Origin: Azospirillum sp. RU38E
GTDB lineage: Bacteria > Pseudomonadota > Alphaproteobacteria > Azospirillales > Azospirillaceae
Direction: 5' to 3'
Length of the DNA: 64,000 bases
Assembly: GCF_900188385.1 (NCBI RefSeq)
Contig: NZ_FZOI01000001.1
Location: 930,001-994,000 of the forward strand
Positions 21,405 to 32,301 of the stretch are shown here, one piece after another (position 1 is the stretch's first letter; each line of letters opens with the position of its first letter). A program made the position numbers and the translations under genes. Under the pieces are notes generated by a model. It did not search any database. It was not told the origin of the DNA and saw nothing but the letters and a program-made list of their open reading frames with translations.

Positions 21405-22634
21405 ATGCGCTTGGCCTTGATTCCGCTTGGTGCCGTGCTTTTGCTTTCCGCTTGCGCCCCTGATCCTTTCCTGGAAGACGGCCGGCGCCGCAATGAGGAA
21501 ATCAGCGAAAGGGTGATCCGGCTGGCCGAATTGCGGGCCATCTGTGCAGGCAATCCGCAAGTGCCGGGCCGCGGCCTGACGCCGGATGAGGTGTTGGAGC
21601 AGACCAGCAGCCTTCTCCGGCTGAAATCGCTGGCCCCGGATATCTGGCCGCAGGTGCCCTTATTCCATCCGCGGGTGGAAGCGATCAGGCAGGTCTGTGC
21701 CGGCGACCCTTCGCGGAATATACCGGGCCGGGCGATGACGGCGGCGGAATGGCAGGAGATCCTGGCGATTCTTTATCCGCCCAAACAGGAAAATACCTAT
21801 GCCCCTGGTTCCTTCGGTACCCAGCCGACCTATGGAAGGGTGATCTGGGAAGAGGAAGTCTGGAGCGAACCCGCCTGGCGCAGCGACCGATATTGGGAAT
21901 ATGAGCGGGATCGCTATAGTCGTGACCGCTATTATGACCGTGATCACCCCCGTCGTGACCGCGATGATCGTTGGCTGCCGCCGCCCCCACCGGTGGGGCG
22001 GAGTGACTGGGAGCGTGAGCAGGAACGCCAGCGGGACCGCGCCGACGCGCAGCGCCGGGCAGAGGAGGCCCGTCGCCAGATAGAGCGGGCGGCGCGCGAC
22101 CGGGATGACCGTGCCCGTCACGACGCGGAAGAGGCGCGCCGCCGCATGGAGGAAGAGAGCCGCCGCAACACCCAGCAGCAGGTTCGTGAGCAGGAGGACC
22201 GTGCGCGCCGCAGTGCGGAAGAGGCGCGTCGCCGCATGGAGGAAGAGAGCCGCCGCAACACCCAGCAGCAGGTTCGTGAGCAGGAGGAGCGTGCCCGCCG
22301 CAGTGCGGAAGAGGCGCGCCACCGCATGGAGGAGGAAAGCCGCCGCAACGCTCAGCAGCAGGAAGCGCGGGAGCGGGAGGAGCGTGCCCGACGCGATGCG
22401 GAAGAGGTACGCCGCCGCATGGAGGAGGACAGCCGCCGCAACGCCCAGCAGCAGGAAGCGCGGGAGCGGGAGGAGCGTGCCCGCCGTGATGCGGATGAAG
22501 CCCGTCAGCGGGCAGAAGAAGACCGCCGCCGTGCTGCCCAGCAGGAGGCACAGGAACAGGCACGCCGGCAGGCCGAGGAAGCCCGCCGGTCCCTGGTGGA
22601 CGGTCCCAATGCTCCCCGGGTTCGGCCAGACTGA
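21405..22634 (+). CDS. Lipoprotein with RY-rich segment and 30-residue charged tandem repeats
   Basis: 409 aa. A lipoprotein signal ends in LLSAC (about residues 13-17). A globular region with two Cys follows, then a tyrosine/arginine-rich stretch (WEYERDRYSRDRYYDRDHPR) and a proline linker. The last ~200 residues are a highly charged coiled coil containing four units of 30-31 residues, of the form AEEARRRMEEESRRN-TQQQ-VREQE-RARR (22125-22500). Units one and two are nearly identical and units three and four share an extra residue, implying two duplication steps. It is likely an envelope-anchored rod; function unknown. The start at 21405 has AAAAAGG 9 nt upstream; ATG 21396 abuts that site. 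Confidence 0.75.
   Translation: MRLALIPLGAVLLLSACAPDPFLEDGRRRNEEISERVIRLAELRAICAGNPQVPGRGLTPDEVLEQTSSLLRLKSLAPDIWPQVPLFHPRVEAIRQVCAGDPSRNIPGRAMTAAEWQEILAILYPPKQENTYAPGSFGTQPTYGRVIWEEEVWSEPAWRSDRYWEYERDRYSRDRYYDRDHPRRDRDDRWLPPPPPVGRSDWEREQERQRDRADAQRRAEEARRQIERAARDRDDRARHDAEEARRRMEEESRRNTQQQVREQEDRARRSAEEARRRMEEESRRNTQQQVREQEERARRSAEEARHRMEEESRRNAQQQEAREREERARRDAEEVRRRMEEDSRRNAQQQEAREREERARRDADEARQRAEEDRRRAAQQEAQEQARRQAEEARRSLVDGPNAPRVRPD
22125..22500 (+). repeat. Coding tandem repeat, ~90-93 bp units
   Basis: Four units within the lipoprotein gene, two of 90 bp followed by two of 93 bp, each beginning GCGGAAGAGG (or a close variant). Identity within each pair is very high, so copy number may vary between strains. 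Confidence 0.8.
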
Positions 22635-22660
22635 TCCCTGGCCGATACCCCGCCGTCAGC

Positions 22661-24558
<1,898 letters not shown>

Positions 24559-24590
24559 GGCACCTGACCTTTCATTCTCTGTATCAATAT

Positions 24591-24606
24591 ATAAAGATAT
24601 CTTTAT
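24591..24606. promoter_or_regulatory. Perfect 16-bp palindrome, probable ArsR-family operator of the metF operon
   Basis: ATAAAGAT-ATCTTTAT, centred 41 nt upstream of the ArsR-methyltransferase start in an AT-rich stretch. ArsR-family operators are AT-rich imperfect palindromes of this size overlapping the promoter, so autoregulation is likely. Confidence 0.65.
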
Positions 24607-24720
24607 GCGCTGTAAATGGCTGCTGTGCATCCATCAGGTGGATGGGCCGACGATCCGATCCTCGTGCAAAAGCGTTAAGGGCTGATCCGCCCCCTTGCCG
24701 GGGCGCCCTGACGACTGGAG

Positions 24721-25626
24721 ATGGCGAAGCCGATGCAGCCAATGATGCCGATGATCAGCCGTGCCCGGGGCTGGCTGGCCCTGCCGTTCCTTGCCCTTGC
24801 CTTGACCGCCTGTGGCACCGGCACCGACCGGGCGAACCATCCCGGCATGGCTGGCAATCTCTATGCCAGCCCCGACGGTACAAAACCCGTGGGTGGTGAC
24901 CCGGCGACCACTGCCCTGCAGGGCAATGCGCCGGGGCAGGGGGCGTCACCCCGGCCAGTATCGGATAATGATCCGCTGGAAGGTTTCAACCGGGCCGTCT
25001 TCTGGTTCAATGACGGGGTGGACACGGTGCTGATCCGCCCGCTTGCCGTGGCCTATAAGGCGGTGGTGCCGGCACCGGCCCGCACGGGTGTGCGCAATGT
25101 CATGCGCAACCTGCGCAGCCCGCTGGATTTCGCCAACCAGCTTCTGCAGGGCGATGTCGGGGGTGCCGGCACCGTACTGGGGCGTTTTGTCATCAACACC
25201 ACCGTTGGTTTGGGGGGGCTGATCGATGTCGCGGCTGAAAACGGGCTCGACTATGAATATGAAAGCCTGGATCAGACATTGGCGGTATGGGGTGTGCCGG
25301 AAGGGCCGTATCTGGTCCTGCCGCTGCTGGGGCCCTCTTCCGTGCGTGATGCCGTGGGCCTGAGTGGGGAGGCCTATGCCGATCCGGTGACGAACTGGGC
25401 CCAGAATACGGATCGGGACTGGATCGTCTATACCCGTACCGGGCTGGTCGGGCTCGACACGCGCGCCGAACTCTTGGAACCTTTGGATGACCTGAAGCGT
25501 AATAGTCTTGATTACTATGCCGCGATGCGTTCGCTTTATCGCCAGCGGCGTGATGGGTTGATCCGCGATGGCGCCCCAGATCCGTCTCAATTGCCAGCTA
25601 TACCGGACTATGGGGATGCTAAATGA
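24721..25626 (+). CDS. mlaA: MlaA (VacJ) family outer-membrane lipoprotein
   Basis: 301 aa. A lipoprotein signal ends LTAC (about residue 31). A low-complexity linker leads to the MlaA domain: NDPLEGFNRAVFWFNDGVDTV, then RSPLDFANQLLQGD, then VWGVPEGPYLVLPLLGPSS and RDAVG. MlaA removes phospholipids from the outer leaflet of the outer membrane and passes them to periplasmic MlaC. Here mlaC follows within 100 nt on the same strand, which supports the assignment; the MlaFED transporter is not in the window. A second MlaA is encoded at 38218-39012. Confidence 0.93.
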   Translation: MAKPMQPMMPMISRARGWLALPFLALALTACGTGTDRANHPGMAGNLYASPDGTKPVGGDPATTALQGNAPGQGASPRPVSDNDPLEGFNRAVFWFNDGVDTVLIRPLAVAYKAVVPAPARTGVRNVMRNLRSPLDFANQLLQGDVGGAGTVLGRFVINTTVGLGGLIDVAAENGLDYEYESLDQTLAVWGVPEGPYLVLPLLGPSSVRDAVGLSGEAYADPVTNWAQNTDRDWIVYTRTGLVGLDTRAELLEPLDDLKRNSLDYYAAMRSLYRQRRDGLIRDGAPDPSQLPAIPDYGDAK

Positions 25627-25723
25627 CAGGAACCGGCCTATCAGCATTCCCCGTGACGTCCATCACTGTTTGCCTTGCGGTAAAGAACGATGTTGACGCC
25701 AGAAACAAGGACTGAACCCCGTG

Positions 25724-26395
25724 ATGACCATGACCAATAATCGCCGTTCGCTTCTCTCTGGTGCCGCTTTCATGCTGATGGCTGGCTTTGGTGCCGCGAT
25801 CATGCCCGTTGTGGCGGTGCTGCCGGCGCAGGCCCAGGCGGACCAGGGGGCGAAGGCCGCCGCCGATTTCGTGCAGTCGCTGGGTGACAAGGCCATCGCC
25901 ACGCTGGCGGATTCCAAGGTCTCCAAGGAACAGACCAAGGAGATTTTCCGCAAGCTGCTGAATGATAATTTCGACGTCGCCACCATCGGCCGTTTCGTGC
26001 TGGGCCGGTACTGGAACACGGCGACGGAGCCGCAGCGCAAGGAATATATGGACCTGTTCGAGCAGATGATCGTGGAGGTCTATGCCGAGCGTTTCAGCCA
26101 GTATGCGGGTGAGAGCTTCAAGGTCAGCGGCGCCCAGCCGGCCGGCCAGCGGGACGCGGTGGTGGTCAGCCAGGTGCTGCGCCCCAGCGGCCCGCCGGTG
26201 AATGTGGCTTGGCGCGTGCGGGCCAAGGATGGTGGCGGTTACAAGATCGTCGACGTGGTGGTGGAGAATGTCTCCATGAGCCAGACGCAGCGGTCGGAAT
26301 TCGCCTCCGTGATCGAGAATAATGGCGGCAAGTTCGACGCCCTGCTGGAAGCGCTGCGCCAGCGCATCAGCCACCCGGCGACACCCACCCCGTAA
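25724..26395 (+). CDS. mlaC: MlaC family phospholipid-binding periplasmic protein
   Basis: 223 aa. A signal peptide (with NRRSLLSG at the start and cleavage after AQA near residue 38) leads to the Ttg2/MlaC domain: AADFVQSLGDKAIATLAD, NFDVATIGRFVLGRYW, YMDLFEQMIVEVYAERFSQYAG and YKIVDVVVENVSM. It shuttles phospholipid between MlaA and the inner-membrane MlaFEDB complex. GTG 25721 is an alternative start. A terminator follows at 26425-26453. Confidence 0.93.
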   Translation: MTMTNNRRSLLSGAAFMLMAGFGAAIMPVVAVLPAQAQADQGAKAAADFVQSLGDKAIATLADSKVSKEQTKEIFRKLLNDNFDVATIGRFVLGRYWNTATEPQRKEYMDLFEQMIVEVYAERFSQYAGESFKVSGAQPAGQRDAVVVSQVLRPSGPPVNVAWRVRAKDGGGYKIVDVVVENVSMSQTQRSEFASVIENNGGKFDALLEALRQRISHPATPTP

Positions 26396-26424
26396 GGCGT
26401 TGGGGCATGTCTCCCTGTTTTCCG

Positions 26425-26453
26425 TGGCCCGTCGGTCTTTCTCCGACGGGCCA
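26425..26453 (+). terminator. Intrinsic terminator after mlaC
   Basis: TGGCCCGTCGG pairs perfectly with CCGACGGGCCA around a 7-nt loop, followed by TTT. The U-run is short. Confidence 0.7.
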
Positions 26454-26477
26454 TTTCCATATCCGGCGGATGGCCCC

Positions 26478-27266
26478 ATGCTGCGTGAATGGCTGATCAG
26501 CCTCAGAACCCGATGCCCCAAGGGCTTGGTGGCGCTGGGCTATCGTTATGCGGCGGTGGCCTGCCTCAGCCGTGCCGAACGTTGTGCGGCTGCCTGGGCC
26601 CCGCATCAGCGACAGACCCGCAACGCCATCATCAAGGCCATGGCCGATACATCGCCGGATCGGGACACGGCCTTGATCCTGGGTTCTGGTCCCTGCCTGG
26701 ATTTGCCGATGGCGGAGCTGCTGGCCCGTTTCCCCCGGCTGTTGCTGGTGGATGTGGCCCATCCGCCGCCGGCCCGCCGTCTGGCGGCGCGCCATGCGGG
26801 GATCGAACTGGTGACGCAGGAACTGACCGGCATGGCTGACGCCTGGAAAGCCGGAGAGGGGGGCACAGTAGCGGTGCCCCCGATCACCGCCTTTTGGGAT
26901 GATCCGCGCATCGGCCTTGTCGTCTCGGCCAATCTGGTCTCGCAATTGCCGCTGGTGCCTTTGCGTCAGGCCCTGCGGCGGCAGCCGGAAACCGACAGGG
27001 CGGCCCTGGGCCGGGCCATTGTGGAAGCCCACCTGGCGCATCTGCGCGGCTTTGCCTGTCCGGCCCTGCTGATCGGCGATATACGCCGCCATGTGCTGAA
27101 TGATCAGGGGGTAGTGGTGGAGGTGGAAGACCCGCTGTTCGGCGCCAGCCTGCCCCCCGGTCCCGAATGGGATTGGACCGTTGCCCCGGTGGGGGAGATT
27201 GCCGACCGCTGGTCGATCATCAACCGGGTGCGGGCGGCGCGGCTGGATAGCCACCGGATCAATTAA
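26478..27266 (+). CDS. Unknown protein with a methyltransferase-like nucleotide motif
   Basis: 262 aa, cytoplasmic, not assigned to a family. ALILGSGPCLDLPMAELLARFP followed by a strand ending LLVDVAHP resembles motifs I and II of Rossmann-type SAM methyltransferases, and FWDDPRIGLVVSANLVSQLPLVP resembles motif IV/V. If so it is a divergent methyltransferase of unknown substrate. The start at 26478 (MLREWL) is the first ATG after the mlaC terminator. Its end overlaps the convergent binding-protein gene by 8 nt. Confidence 0.6.
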   Translation: MLREWLISLRTRCPKGLVALGYRYAAVACLSRAERCAAAWAPHQRQTRNAIIKAMADTSPDRDTALILGSGPCLDLPMAELLARFPRLLLVDVAHPPPARRLAARHAGIELVTQELTGMADAWKAGEGGTVAVPPITAFWDDPRIGLVVSANLVSQLPLVPLRQALRRQPETDRAALGRAIVEAHLAHLRGFACPALLIGDIRRHVLNDQGVVVEVEDPLFGASLPPGPEWDWTVAPVGEIADRWSIINRVRAARLDSHRIN

Positions 27267-28002
27267 TGGTCGGATCGTCCGGCAGGGCTGGATAGCGGGC
27301 AAGAATCGCCGCATAGGTGCCATCGGCCTTGATCCGCCGCAGCCCCTCATTAAAGCGCGCGGCCTGGGCCGGGTCGCGAAAGCCGGCGCTGTAGGGGCTG
27401 GGTGCAAACAGCCGGTGTTCCGTCACCGGCGTTGGCCCCAGATGGTGACGCAGGATGCGGGCATCGGCGATCAGCACATCATAGCGCTCATACAGCAGGC
27501 CCGCCGCCTGCAGCGCCTGTTTGGGCTCCTCCCGATAGAAAGGACAGCCCGCGACGGCGGCGGCGAATTCCGGCCCCAGGGTCTGGGTGGCACGCTGGAA
27601 GGCCAGCACCCGGTAACGGCCAAGATCGGCCATCCGCTCCAGCTTTATCCGTCGCTCCCGCAGGCTCATGGCCACGTTTTGATAGGTGAGATAGCTGTCG
27701 GTCAGGGTCACGCCCTGCGGCGGCTGGCCGACCACCGGGGCGAATGCCTCCACCGCCTTGCCATCGGCGGCCACGGCCAGCCGCGCATTGGACCCCAGAT
27801 AGGGCACCAGCTCCATGCCCGCCGCCTGCATCACGGCCTGGATGATCTCATATTCCAGCCCGGCCAGCCGTCCGTCCGGCTGCAGCAGCACCATCGGGGC
27901 TGCTTCCCGCAGGCCGAAGCGCACGGCTTCCCCCTGCGCGGTGGCGGCAAGGCCAGACAGGGCCAGAAATATCATCAGCGCCAGCAGCCGGAATCGTGAC
28001 AT
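27259..28002 (-). CDS. Periplasmic solute-binding protein, SBP_bac_3 type
   Basis: 247 aa with a signal peptide (residues 1 to about 22, ATA|QGEA). It has the amino-acid-binding fold of family 3 (LAGLEYEIIQAVMQAAGMELV early, FNEGLRRIKADGTYAAILARY at the end). The usual arginine and aspartate ligand residues of true amino-acid binders are not obvious. Many such stand-alone proteins in alphaproteobacteria lie outside transporter operons and are of unknown role. No permease is adjacent. Confidence 0.78.
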   Translation of the reverse strand: MSRFRLLALMIFLALSGLAATAQGEAVRFGLREAAPMVLLQPDGRLAGLEYEIIQAVMQAAGMELVPYLGSNARLAVAADGKAVEAFAPVVGQPPQGVTLTDSYLTYQNVAMSLRERRIKLERMADLGRYRVLAFQRATQTLGPEFAAAVAGCPFYREEPKQALQAAGLLYERYDVLIADARILRHHLGPTPVTEHRLFAPSPYSAGFRDPAQAARFNEGLRRIKADGTYAAILARYPALPDDPTIN

Positions 28003-28029
28003 GCACCTGCCTTTCCATGTCGGATACCG

Positions 28030-28053
28030 ACCGGCAGCGATGTCGCTGCCGGT
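28030..28053. terminator. Perfect stem-loop between two binding-protein genes
   Basis: ACCGGCAGCGA pairs with TCGCTGCCGGT across a 2-nt loop. It lies downstream of the 28107-29708 gene and upstream of the 28002 start. There is no U-run, so it may be a processing signal rather than a terminator. Confidence 0.5.
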
Positions 28054-28106
28054 TAACAGTCACCATCATGCGGCAATCTTTCTTTCCCGTCCCCATCCCA
28101 CTGCGA

Positions 28107-29708
28107 TCAGAGGGATAGGAACTTGGCCGGGTGCAAATCCAGCGGGTTGTCCACCCAACCTTTCAGCGCCGGATTGACCAGGCGGCGGCTGGATTGCCGC
28201 ATGATGGGGATCATCGGCATATCGGCCATGGCGATGTTTTCTGCCGCCGCCAGGGCCGACCGGAATCCCTCCAGGCTCAGGCTGGCATCCACCGCCTCCA
28301 TCGCCTGATCGAAAACCGGATTGCGATAACCCGGCCCCAACGCCTCCGCACGGGAGCGCAGCAGGTTGAGATATTCGGTCACCAGCCCCACCGCCCAAGA
28401 GATGCGGGCGAAATCCGGATAGGAATGTTCCTTCATCCGGCTGACCACCACCTTGAATTCCTGGTTGGACAGGGTGGTCTTCACCCCCAGCACCTGCTGC
28501 CACATGGCGGCCACCGCCACGGCGACCTGCCGGTTCAGTTCGTTGGTGTTGTACAGCAGTTCGACGGGGGGCAGGGTCTGGCCGCCGGGGCCGTAACCGG
28601 CCTCCGCGAACAGGCGGCGGGCCAGGGCCACCCGGTCAGCATCGCCCAGCTTTGCCCAGTCCGGCTCCGGCGGCTGATAGCCGACCAGCCCCGGCGGCGT
28701 CATGCTGTAGGCTGGCGGCTCATTCCCCCGGGCGATCTTCTCCACAATGGTCTTGCGGTCGATGGCGATGGCCAAGGCTTGGCGCAGCTTGGCATTCCCC
28801 TTCCAAGGCGCACGGGTCAGGTTGGGCACCAGGAAGAAGGTGGAGGCGCGGGGCGCCAGCCGCAGACTGTCGGCCAGATTGCTACGCGCCCAGTCCAGCT
28901 GGGTGGGCGGCACCTCCTTGGTGGCCACCAGTTCCCCGCTGCGGAAACGCTTCATCTCCGTCTGTAAGTCTTCGGTGACATGGTAATTCACCGCACTGGC
29001 GGCGATGCTGGCCGCGCCATGGTAATGCGGGTTGCGCTTCAGGGCATAATGGCTCTGCGGGATGGCGGCATCCAGGATGAAGGGGCCATTGCCCACCAGC
29101 TTGCCCGGCTGCGGGAAGCTGTCGCCATGCTTTTCCACCGAGGTGCGGTGCAGCGGGCTCAGCACCCAATAGGCGGTATAGACGGTAAGGTCGGGCTTGG
29201 GATGTTCCAGCAGCACTTCCAGCTGATAGGGGCCGACAGCCCGCACGCCCAGTTCCCCCGGGGGCTTTTCCCCCCGCATGATCGGCATGGCGTTGCGGAT
29301 GGGGGCGATCCATTCCGGCAGGCCCAGCCGGGTGGCAGGCGTCACGGCGCGGCGCCAGGCGAACACAAAATCATCGGCCGTCACCGGGCTGCCATCGGAC
29401 CATTTGGCATCCTGGCGCAGGGTGAAATTCCAGCGCAGCCCGTCGGCGCTGGTTTCCCAAGATGTGGCGACACCGGCAACCACATTACCGGCGGCATCGA
29501 AACTGGTCAGCCCCTCCCACAATTCCACAAACAGGCCACCGGCCACGATGGTGGTGGATCGGTGCGGGTCGGCCGTGTCGATATCGGGGCCAAGGCCGAT
29601 ATTCAGGATGGTTGGCGTTGCCGCCAGACTGGCCGTCCCTGGCAGGCCAAGGGCCAGCCCCAGGGACAGGCCGCTGCCCATAATGCTGCGCCGTGTGATG
29701 TTGGTCAT
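28107..29708 (-). CDS. Oligopeptide/dipeptide-type ABC substrate-binding protein (SBP_bac_5)
   Basis: 533 aa. The amino end NITRRSIMGSGLSLGLALG has a twin-arginine and hydrophobic core, consistent with Tat or Sec export and cleavage near SLA|ATP. The mature protein follows OppA/DppA: DPHRSTTIVAGGLFVELWEGL, WNFTLRQDAKWSDGSPVTADDFVFAW and a late SYPDFARISW segment. It would bind peptides. Usual Opp/Dpp permease and ATPase genes are absent, so it must borrow a transporter. The start at 29708 is the ATG beginning MTNITRR. Confidence 0.9.
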   Translation of the reverse strand: MTNITRRSIMGSGLSLGLALGLPGTASLAATPTILNIGLGPDIDTADPHRSTTIVAGGLFVELWEGLTSFDAAGNVVAGVATSWETSADGLRWNFTLRQDAKWSDGSPVTADDFVFAWRRAVTPATRLGLPEWIAPIRNAMPIMRGEKPPGELGVRAVGPYQLEVLLEHPKPDLTVYTAYWVLSPLHRTSVEKHGDSFPQPGKLVGNGPFILDAAIPQSHYALKRNPHYHGAASIAASAVNYHVTEDLQTEMKRFRSGELVATKEVPPTQLDWARSNLADSLRLAPRASTFFLVPNLTRAPWKGNAKLRQALAIAIDRKTIVEKIARGNEPPAYSMTPPGLVGYQPPEPDWAKLGDADRVALARRLFAEAGYGPGGQTLPPVELLYNTNELNRQVAVAVAAMWQQVLGVKTTLSNQEFKVVVSRMKEHSYPDFARISWAVGLVTEYLNLLRSRAEALGPGYRNPVFDQAMEAVDASLSLEGFRSALAAAENIAMADMPMIPIMRQSSRRLVNPALKGWVDNPLDLHPAKFLSL

Positions 29709-29931
29709 GGGGGTTGCACTATCTCCCGGTCTTCGCAATCGGCGGCACAGACTGTCTGGTCAGGTGCCCTCTGTCCATCCTCAATCCACACCGAAATTGT
29801 GCCGCGCCTGTGCCCTTGCTGCGCCATAAAGCCACGTGACATTGATGATCTGTCCGGCGATGACCGGAAGACAGCAGGATGGGAGGGGGGCTGGCGGCCC
29901 ATGGTGGGTGGGTTGGCCCCTTGGACAGAAG

Positions 29932-30624
29932 ATGAAGAAGATCGTTGCGATCACCCTTGGATTGGCAAGCATGGCCTGGTCGGGGGCGGCCCTGGCCGGG
30001 GCGGTGACGCTTTATGCCGAACCGGACTTCCGGGGGGATCGCATCACCATCCGCGATGATGTCGATTCGCTGGCCAAGATTCCGCCCTGGAATGACCGGG
30101 CCCGCTCCGTCATCGTGCATTCGGGTGTCTGGGAAATCTGCAAGGATAAGCGCTACGATCATTGCCAGACCTTCGCCGGCGGCGCCCGCATCGCCAATAC
30201 GGCGGAGGTGAAGAACCTGCGCGGTGGCATCAGCTCTCTGCGGGAGGTGCAGGATAACTGGCGCGACGGGCGCGACCGCGATTGGGATGACCGGCGCTGG
30301 GATAACCGGCGGTGGGAGGATGATCGCCGGCCGGGCTGGGGCCAGCGCGACCCGTGGGAGGATAATCGCCGGCCGGATCGGCGCGCCGATGATGATGGGA
30401 TCATCTGGGATAATCGCGGCAACAAGGATCGGGGCGACCAGTGGGATGCCAATCCCAACCCCACCAACAGCTGCCAGCGGGAGGTGCAGAAGGCCTTCAT
30501 CCAGCGCTATGGCTTGAGCGGCAGTTCGCGCTTCACCGGCAATGAGTATGAGGGCACCATCTGGTGGGAAGGCCAGCGCTGGAACTATCGCTGCAGCGGT
30601 GGCCAGATCAATATCTGGCAGTAA
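29932..30624 (+). CDS. Secreted beta/gamma-crystallin-like protein with Asp/Arg/Trp-rich linker
   Basis: 230 aa. A signal peptide (residues 1 to about 23, ALA|GAV) is followed by a beta/gamma-crystallin-like unit: VTLYAEPDFRGDRITIRDDVDSL with SVIVHSGVWEICKDKRYDHC. A ~65-residue low-complexity region of repeated RDWDDRRW-type units leads to a carboxyl domain with two cysteines (SCQREVQKAFIQRYG ... YRCSGGQINIW). Similar proteins carry a DUF3011-like or inhibitor-like tail. Role unknown, probably envelope. The start at 29932 is the ATG with the signal sequence. Confidence 0.75.
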   Translation: MKKIVAITLGLASMAWSGAALAGAVTLYAEPDFRGDRITIRDDVDSLAKIPPWNDRARSVIVHSGVWEICKDKRYDHCQTFAGGARIANTAEVKNLRGGISSLREVQDNWRDGRDRDWDDRRWDNRRWEDDRRPGWGQRDPWEDNRRPDRRADDDGIIWDNRGNKDRGDQWDANPNPTNSCQREVQKAFIQRYGLSGSSRFTGNEYEGTIWWEGQRWNYRCSGGQINIWQ

Positions 30625-30644
30625 TCCCTGGAGCTATGGATCAT

Positions 30645-30748
30645 GCAGACGCCGGGCGGCGGCACGCGCCCGCCTTGGCTTACGCGCCCACGCGGGCGCG
30701 GGCCAGCGGTCGCTGGCCTTGAAGGGGCATGACCCCCATCGCCCCTTC
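30645..30748 (+). repeat. Dispersed structured repeat, copy 2 (left end missing)
   Basis: Shares the core of copies 1 and 3: GACGCCGGGCG, CTTGGCTTACGC and the palindrome GGCCAGCGGTCGCTGGCC (30701-30718). The right palindrome is GAAGGGGC...GCCCCTTC (30721-30748). No left palindrome is present; the element begins 20 nt after the crystallin-like gene's stop codon, as if truncated there. Confidence 0.75.
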
Positions 30749-30809
30749 ATAGCCGCTTTGCTTTGCATCCCCGTGGCGGCGGGGCGGGGGGCGGCCTATA
30801 TTTGCGCCC

Positions 30810-31958
30810 ATGAACAGCCTTGGTCTCGATAAGTCGCCCGCCGACACCCGCGTCGTCGTCGCCATGTCCGGCGGCGTCGACAGTTCCGTTGCCGCCGCCA
30901 TGTTGAAGCGGGAGGGCTATGATGTCGTCGGCATCACCCTGCAGCTTTATGATTACGGGATGACGGTGGGCAAAAAGGGGGCCTGCTGTGCGGGTCAAGA
31001 TATCTATGATGCTCGCCGCGTGGCCGACCAGATCGAGATCCCGCATTATGTGCTGGATTACGAAAGCCGGTTTCGCAATTCGGTGATGGATGATTTCGTC
31101 GATACCTATCTGAAGGGCGAAACCCCCATCCCCTGCGTGCGCTGCAACCAGACGGTCAAGTTTAAGGATCTGCTGGATCAGGCGCGTGAACTGGGTGCCG
31201 ACTGCATGGCCACCGGCCATTATGCCCGCCGCCTTGTGGGCGATGATGGCAAGGCGCAGATGCTGCGCGGGGCGGACCATAGCCGCGACCAATCTTATTT
31301 CCTGTTTGCCACCACTCAGGAACAGCTGGATTTCCTGCGCTTCCCCCTGGGCATGAAGCCGAAGACGGAAACCCGCGCCATCGCCGATGAGCTGGGTTTG
31401 GCCGTGGCGGACAAGCCGGACAGCCAGGATATCTGCTTCGTGCCCACCGGCGGTTACGCCAAGGTGGTGGAGAAGCTGCGCCCCGGTGCCGTGCGGCCGG
31501 GGGAGATTGTGCATGTCGATGGCACATTGATGGGCCGACATGACGGGGTGATCAACTACACTGTCGGCCAGCGCCGGGGCCTTGGCATCGGTGGCCGCAA
31601 GGGGGAGGGCGGGGACGAAGCCGATCCGCTCTATGTCGTGCGTGTCGACCCCGTGGCCAATCAGGTGATTGTTGGCCCGCGCGCCGCACTGGCCCGTGAC
31701 CGGGTGCAGGTGCGGGAGGTCAATTGGCTGGGTAACCCGGTTGTGGGCGTGCCGATGCCGGTGATGGTGAAGCTGCGCTCCGCCCAGAACCCGGCGCCGG
31801 CCGTGCTGCTGCTGCATGGCGACGGCAATGCCACTTTGGATCTGGAGGAGGCGCAGTATGGCATCTCCCCCGGTCAGGCCGCCGTTTTCTATGATGGGGA
31901 GCGGATGCTGGGCGGCGGCTGGATCAGCGGAACGGCCCAGCGGCGCGCTGCCGCCTGA
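30810..31958 (+). CDS. mnmA: tRNA 2-thiouridylase MnmA
   Basis: 382 aa. Installs the 2-thio group on U34 of tRNA Lys, Glu and Gln, using ATP and sulfur relayed from cysteine desulfurase. The PP-loop [12 protein letters not shown], the catalytic-cysteine segment [29 protein letters not shown] and the carboxyl [10 protein letters not shown] are all present. A second cysteine pair (GACCAG) lies in the usual insertion. Its last 35 nt overlap the convergent small membrane gene at 31924. Confidence 0.96.
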   Translation: MNSLGLDKSPADTRVVVAMSGGVDSSVAAAMLKREGYDVVGITLQLYDYGMTVGKKGACCAGQDIYDARRVADQIEIPHYVLDYESRFRNSVMDDFVDTYLKGETPIPCVRCNQTVKFKDLLDQARELGADCMATGHYARRLVGDDGKAQMLRGADHSRDQSYFLFATTQEQLDFLRFPLGMKPKTETRAIADELGLAVADKPDSQDICFVPTGGYAKVVEKLRPGAVRPGEIVHVDGTLMGRHDGVINYTVGQRRGLGIGGRKGEGGDEADPLYVVRVDPVANQVIVGPRAALARDRVQVREVNWLGNPVVGVPMPVMVKLRSAQNPAPAVLLLHGDGNATLDLEEAQYGISPGQAAVFYDGERMLGGGWISGTAQRRAAA

Positions 31959-32232
31959 TCCAGATCAGGCGGATGATGACCCAGGGTGTGACCAGAATCG
32001 CCACCTGGGTCAGATAGCTGACCAGATTGAACAAGGGCTGCTGTGTTGCTCCCCGGATATAGCCCCACCAGAATTGGGTGACGGGGGTGCGAAGGGGGGC
32101 GACCAGCCCGTCCCAGACGCTGCGCACGCCATCGGGCAGGAAATCGAAGGGCAGGCCGGGCACCACCACGAAGGTAAAGGCCAGCAGGATGGCGGGGATC
32201 AGGTAAAGCGACGGGCGGCGGTTGCGGGCCAT
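31924..32232 (-). CDS. Small two-helix inner-membrane protein, unknown
   Basis: 102 aa. Two hydrophobic helices ([21 protein letters not shown] and [23 protein letters not shown]) flank a short loop containing [18 protein letters not shown]. Positive residues at both ends suggest both termini are cytoplasmic. No family recognised. It overlaps the end of mnmA on the opposite strand, and the first ATG (32232) begins MARNRRPS. Convergent overlap with a well-supported gene lowers confidence slightly. Confidence 0.6.
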   Translation of the reverse strand: MARNRRPSLYLIPAILLAFTFVVVPGLPFDFLPDGVRSVWDGLVAPLRTPVTQFWWGYIRGATQQPLFNLVSYLTQVAILVTPWVIIRLIWIRRQRAAGPFR

Positions 32233-32301
32233 GGGGACACTCCCTGGGGAAGGCTTTGGCGCCTCCGATGCCCGCCATGGTAGGGGCGATGATCCGCCAG
32301 T

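Noticed and set aside
22125-22500. Direct repeats that might look like a CRISPR array
   Set aside because: Units of 90-93 bp are contiguous without spacers and translate into an uninterrupted coiled-coil, so they are coding repeats.
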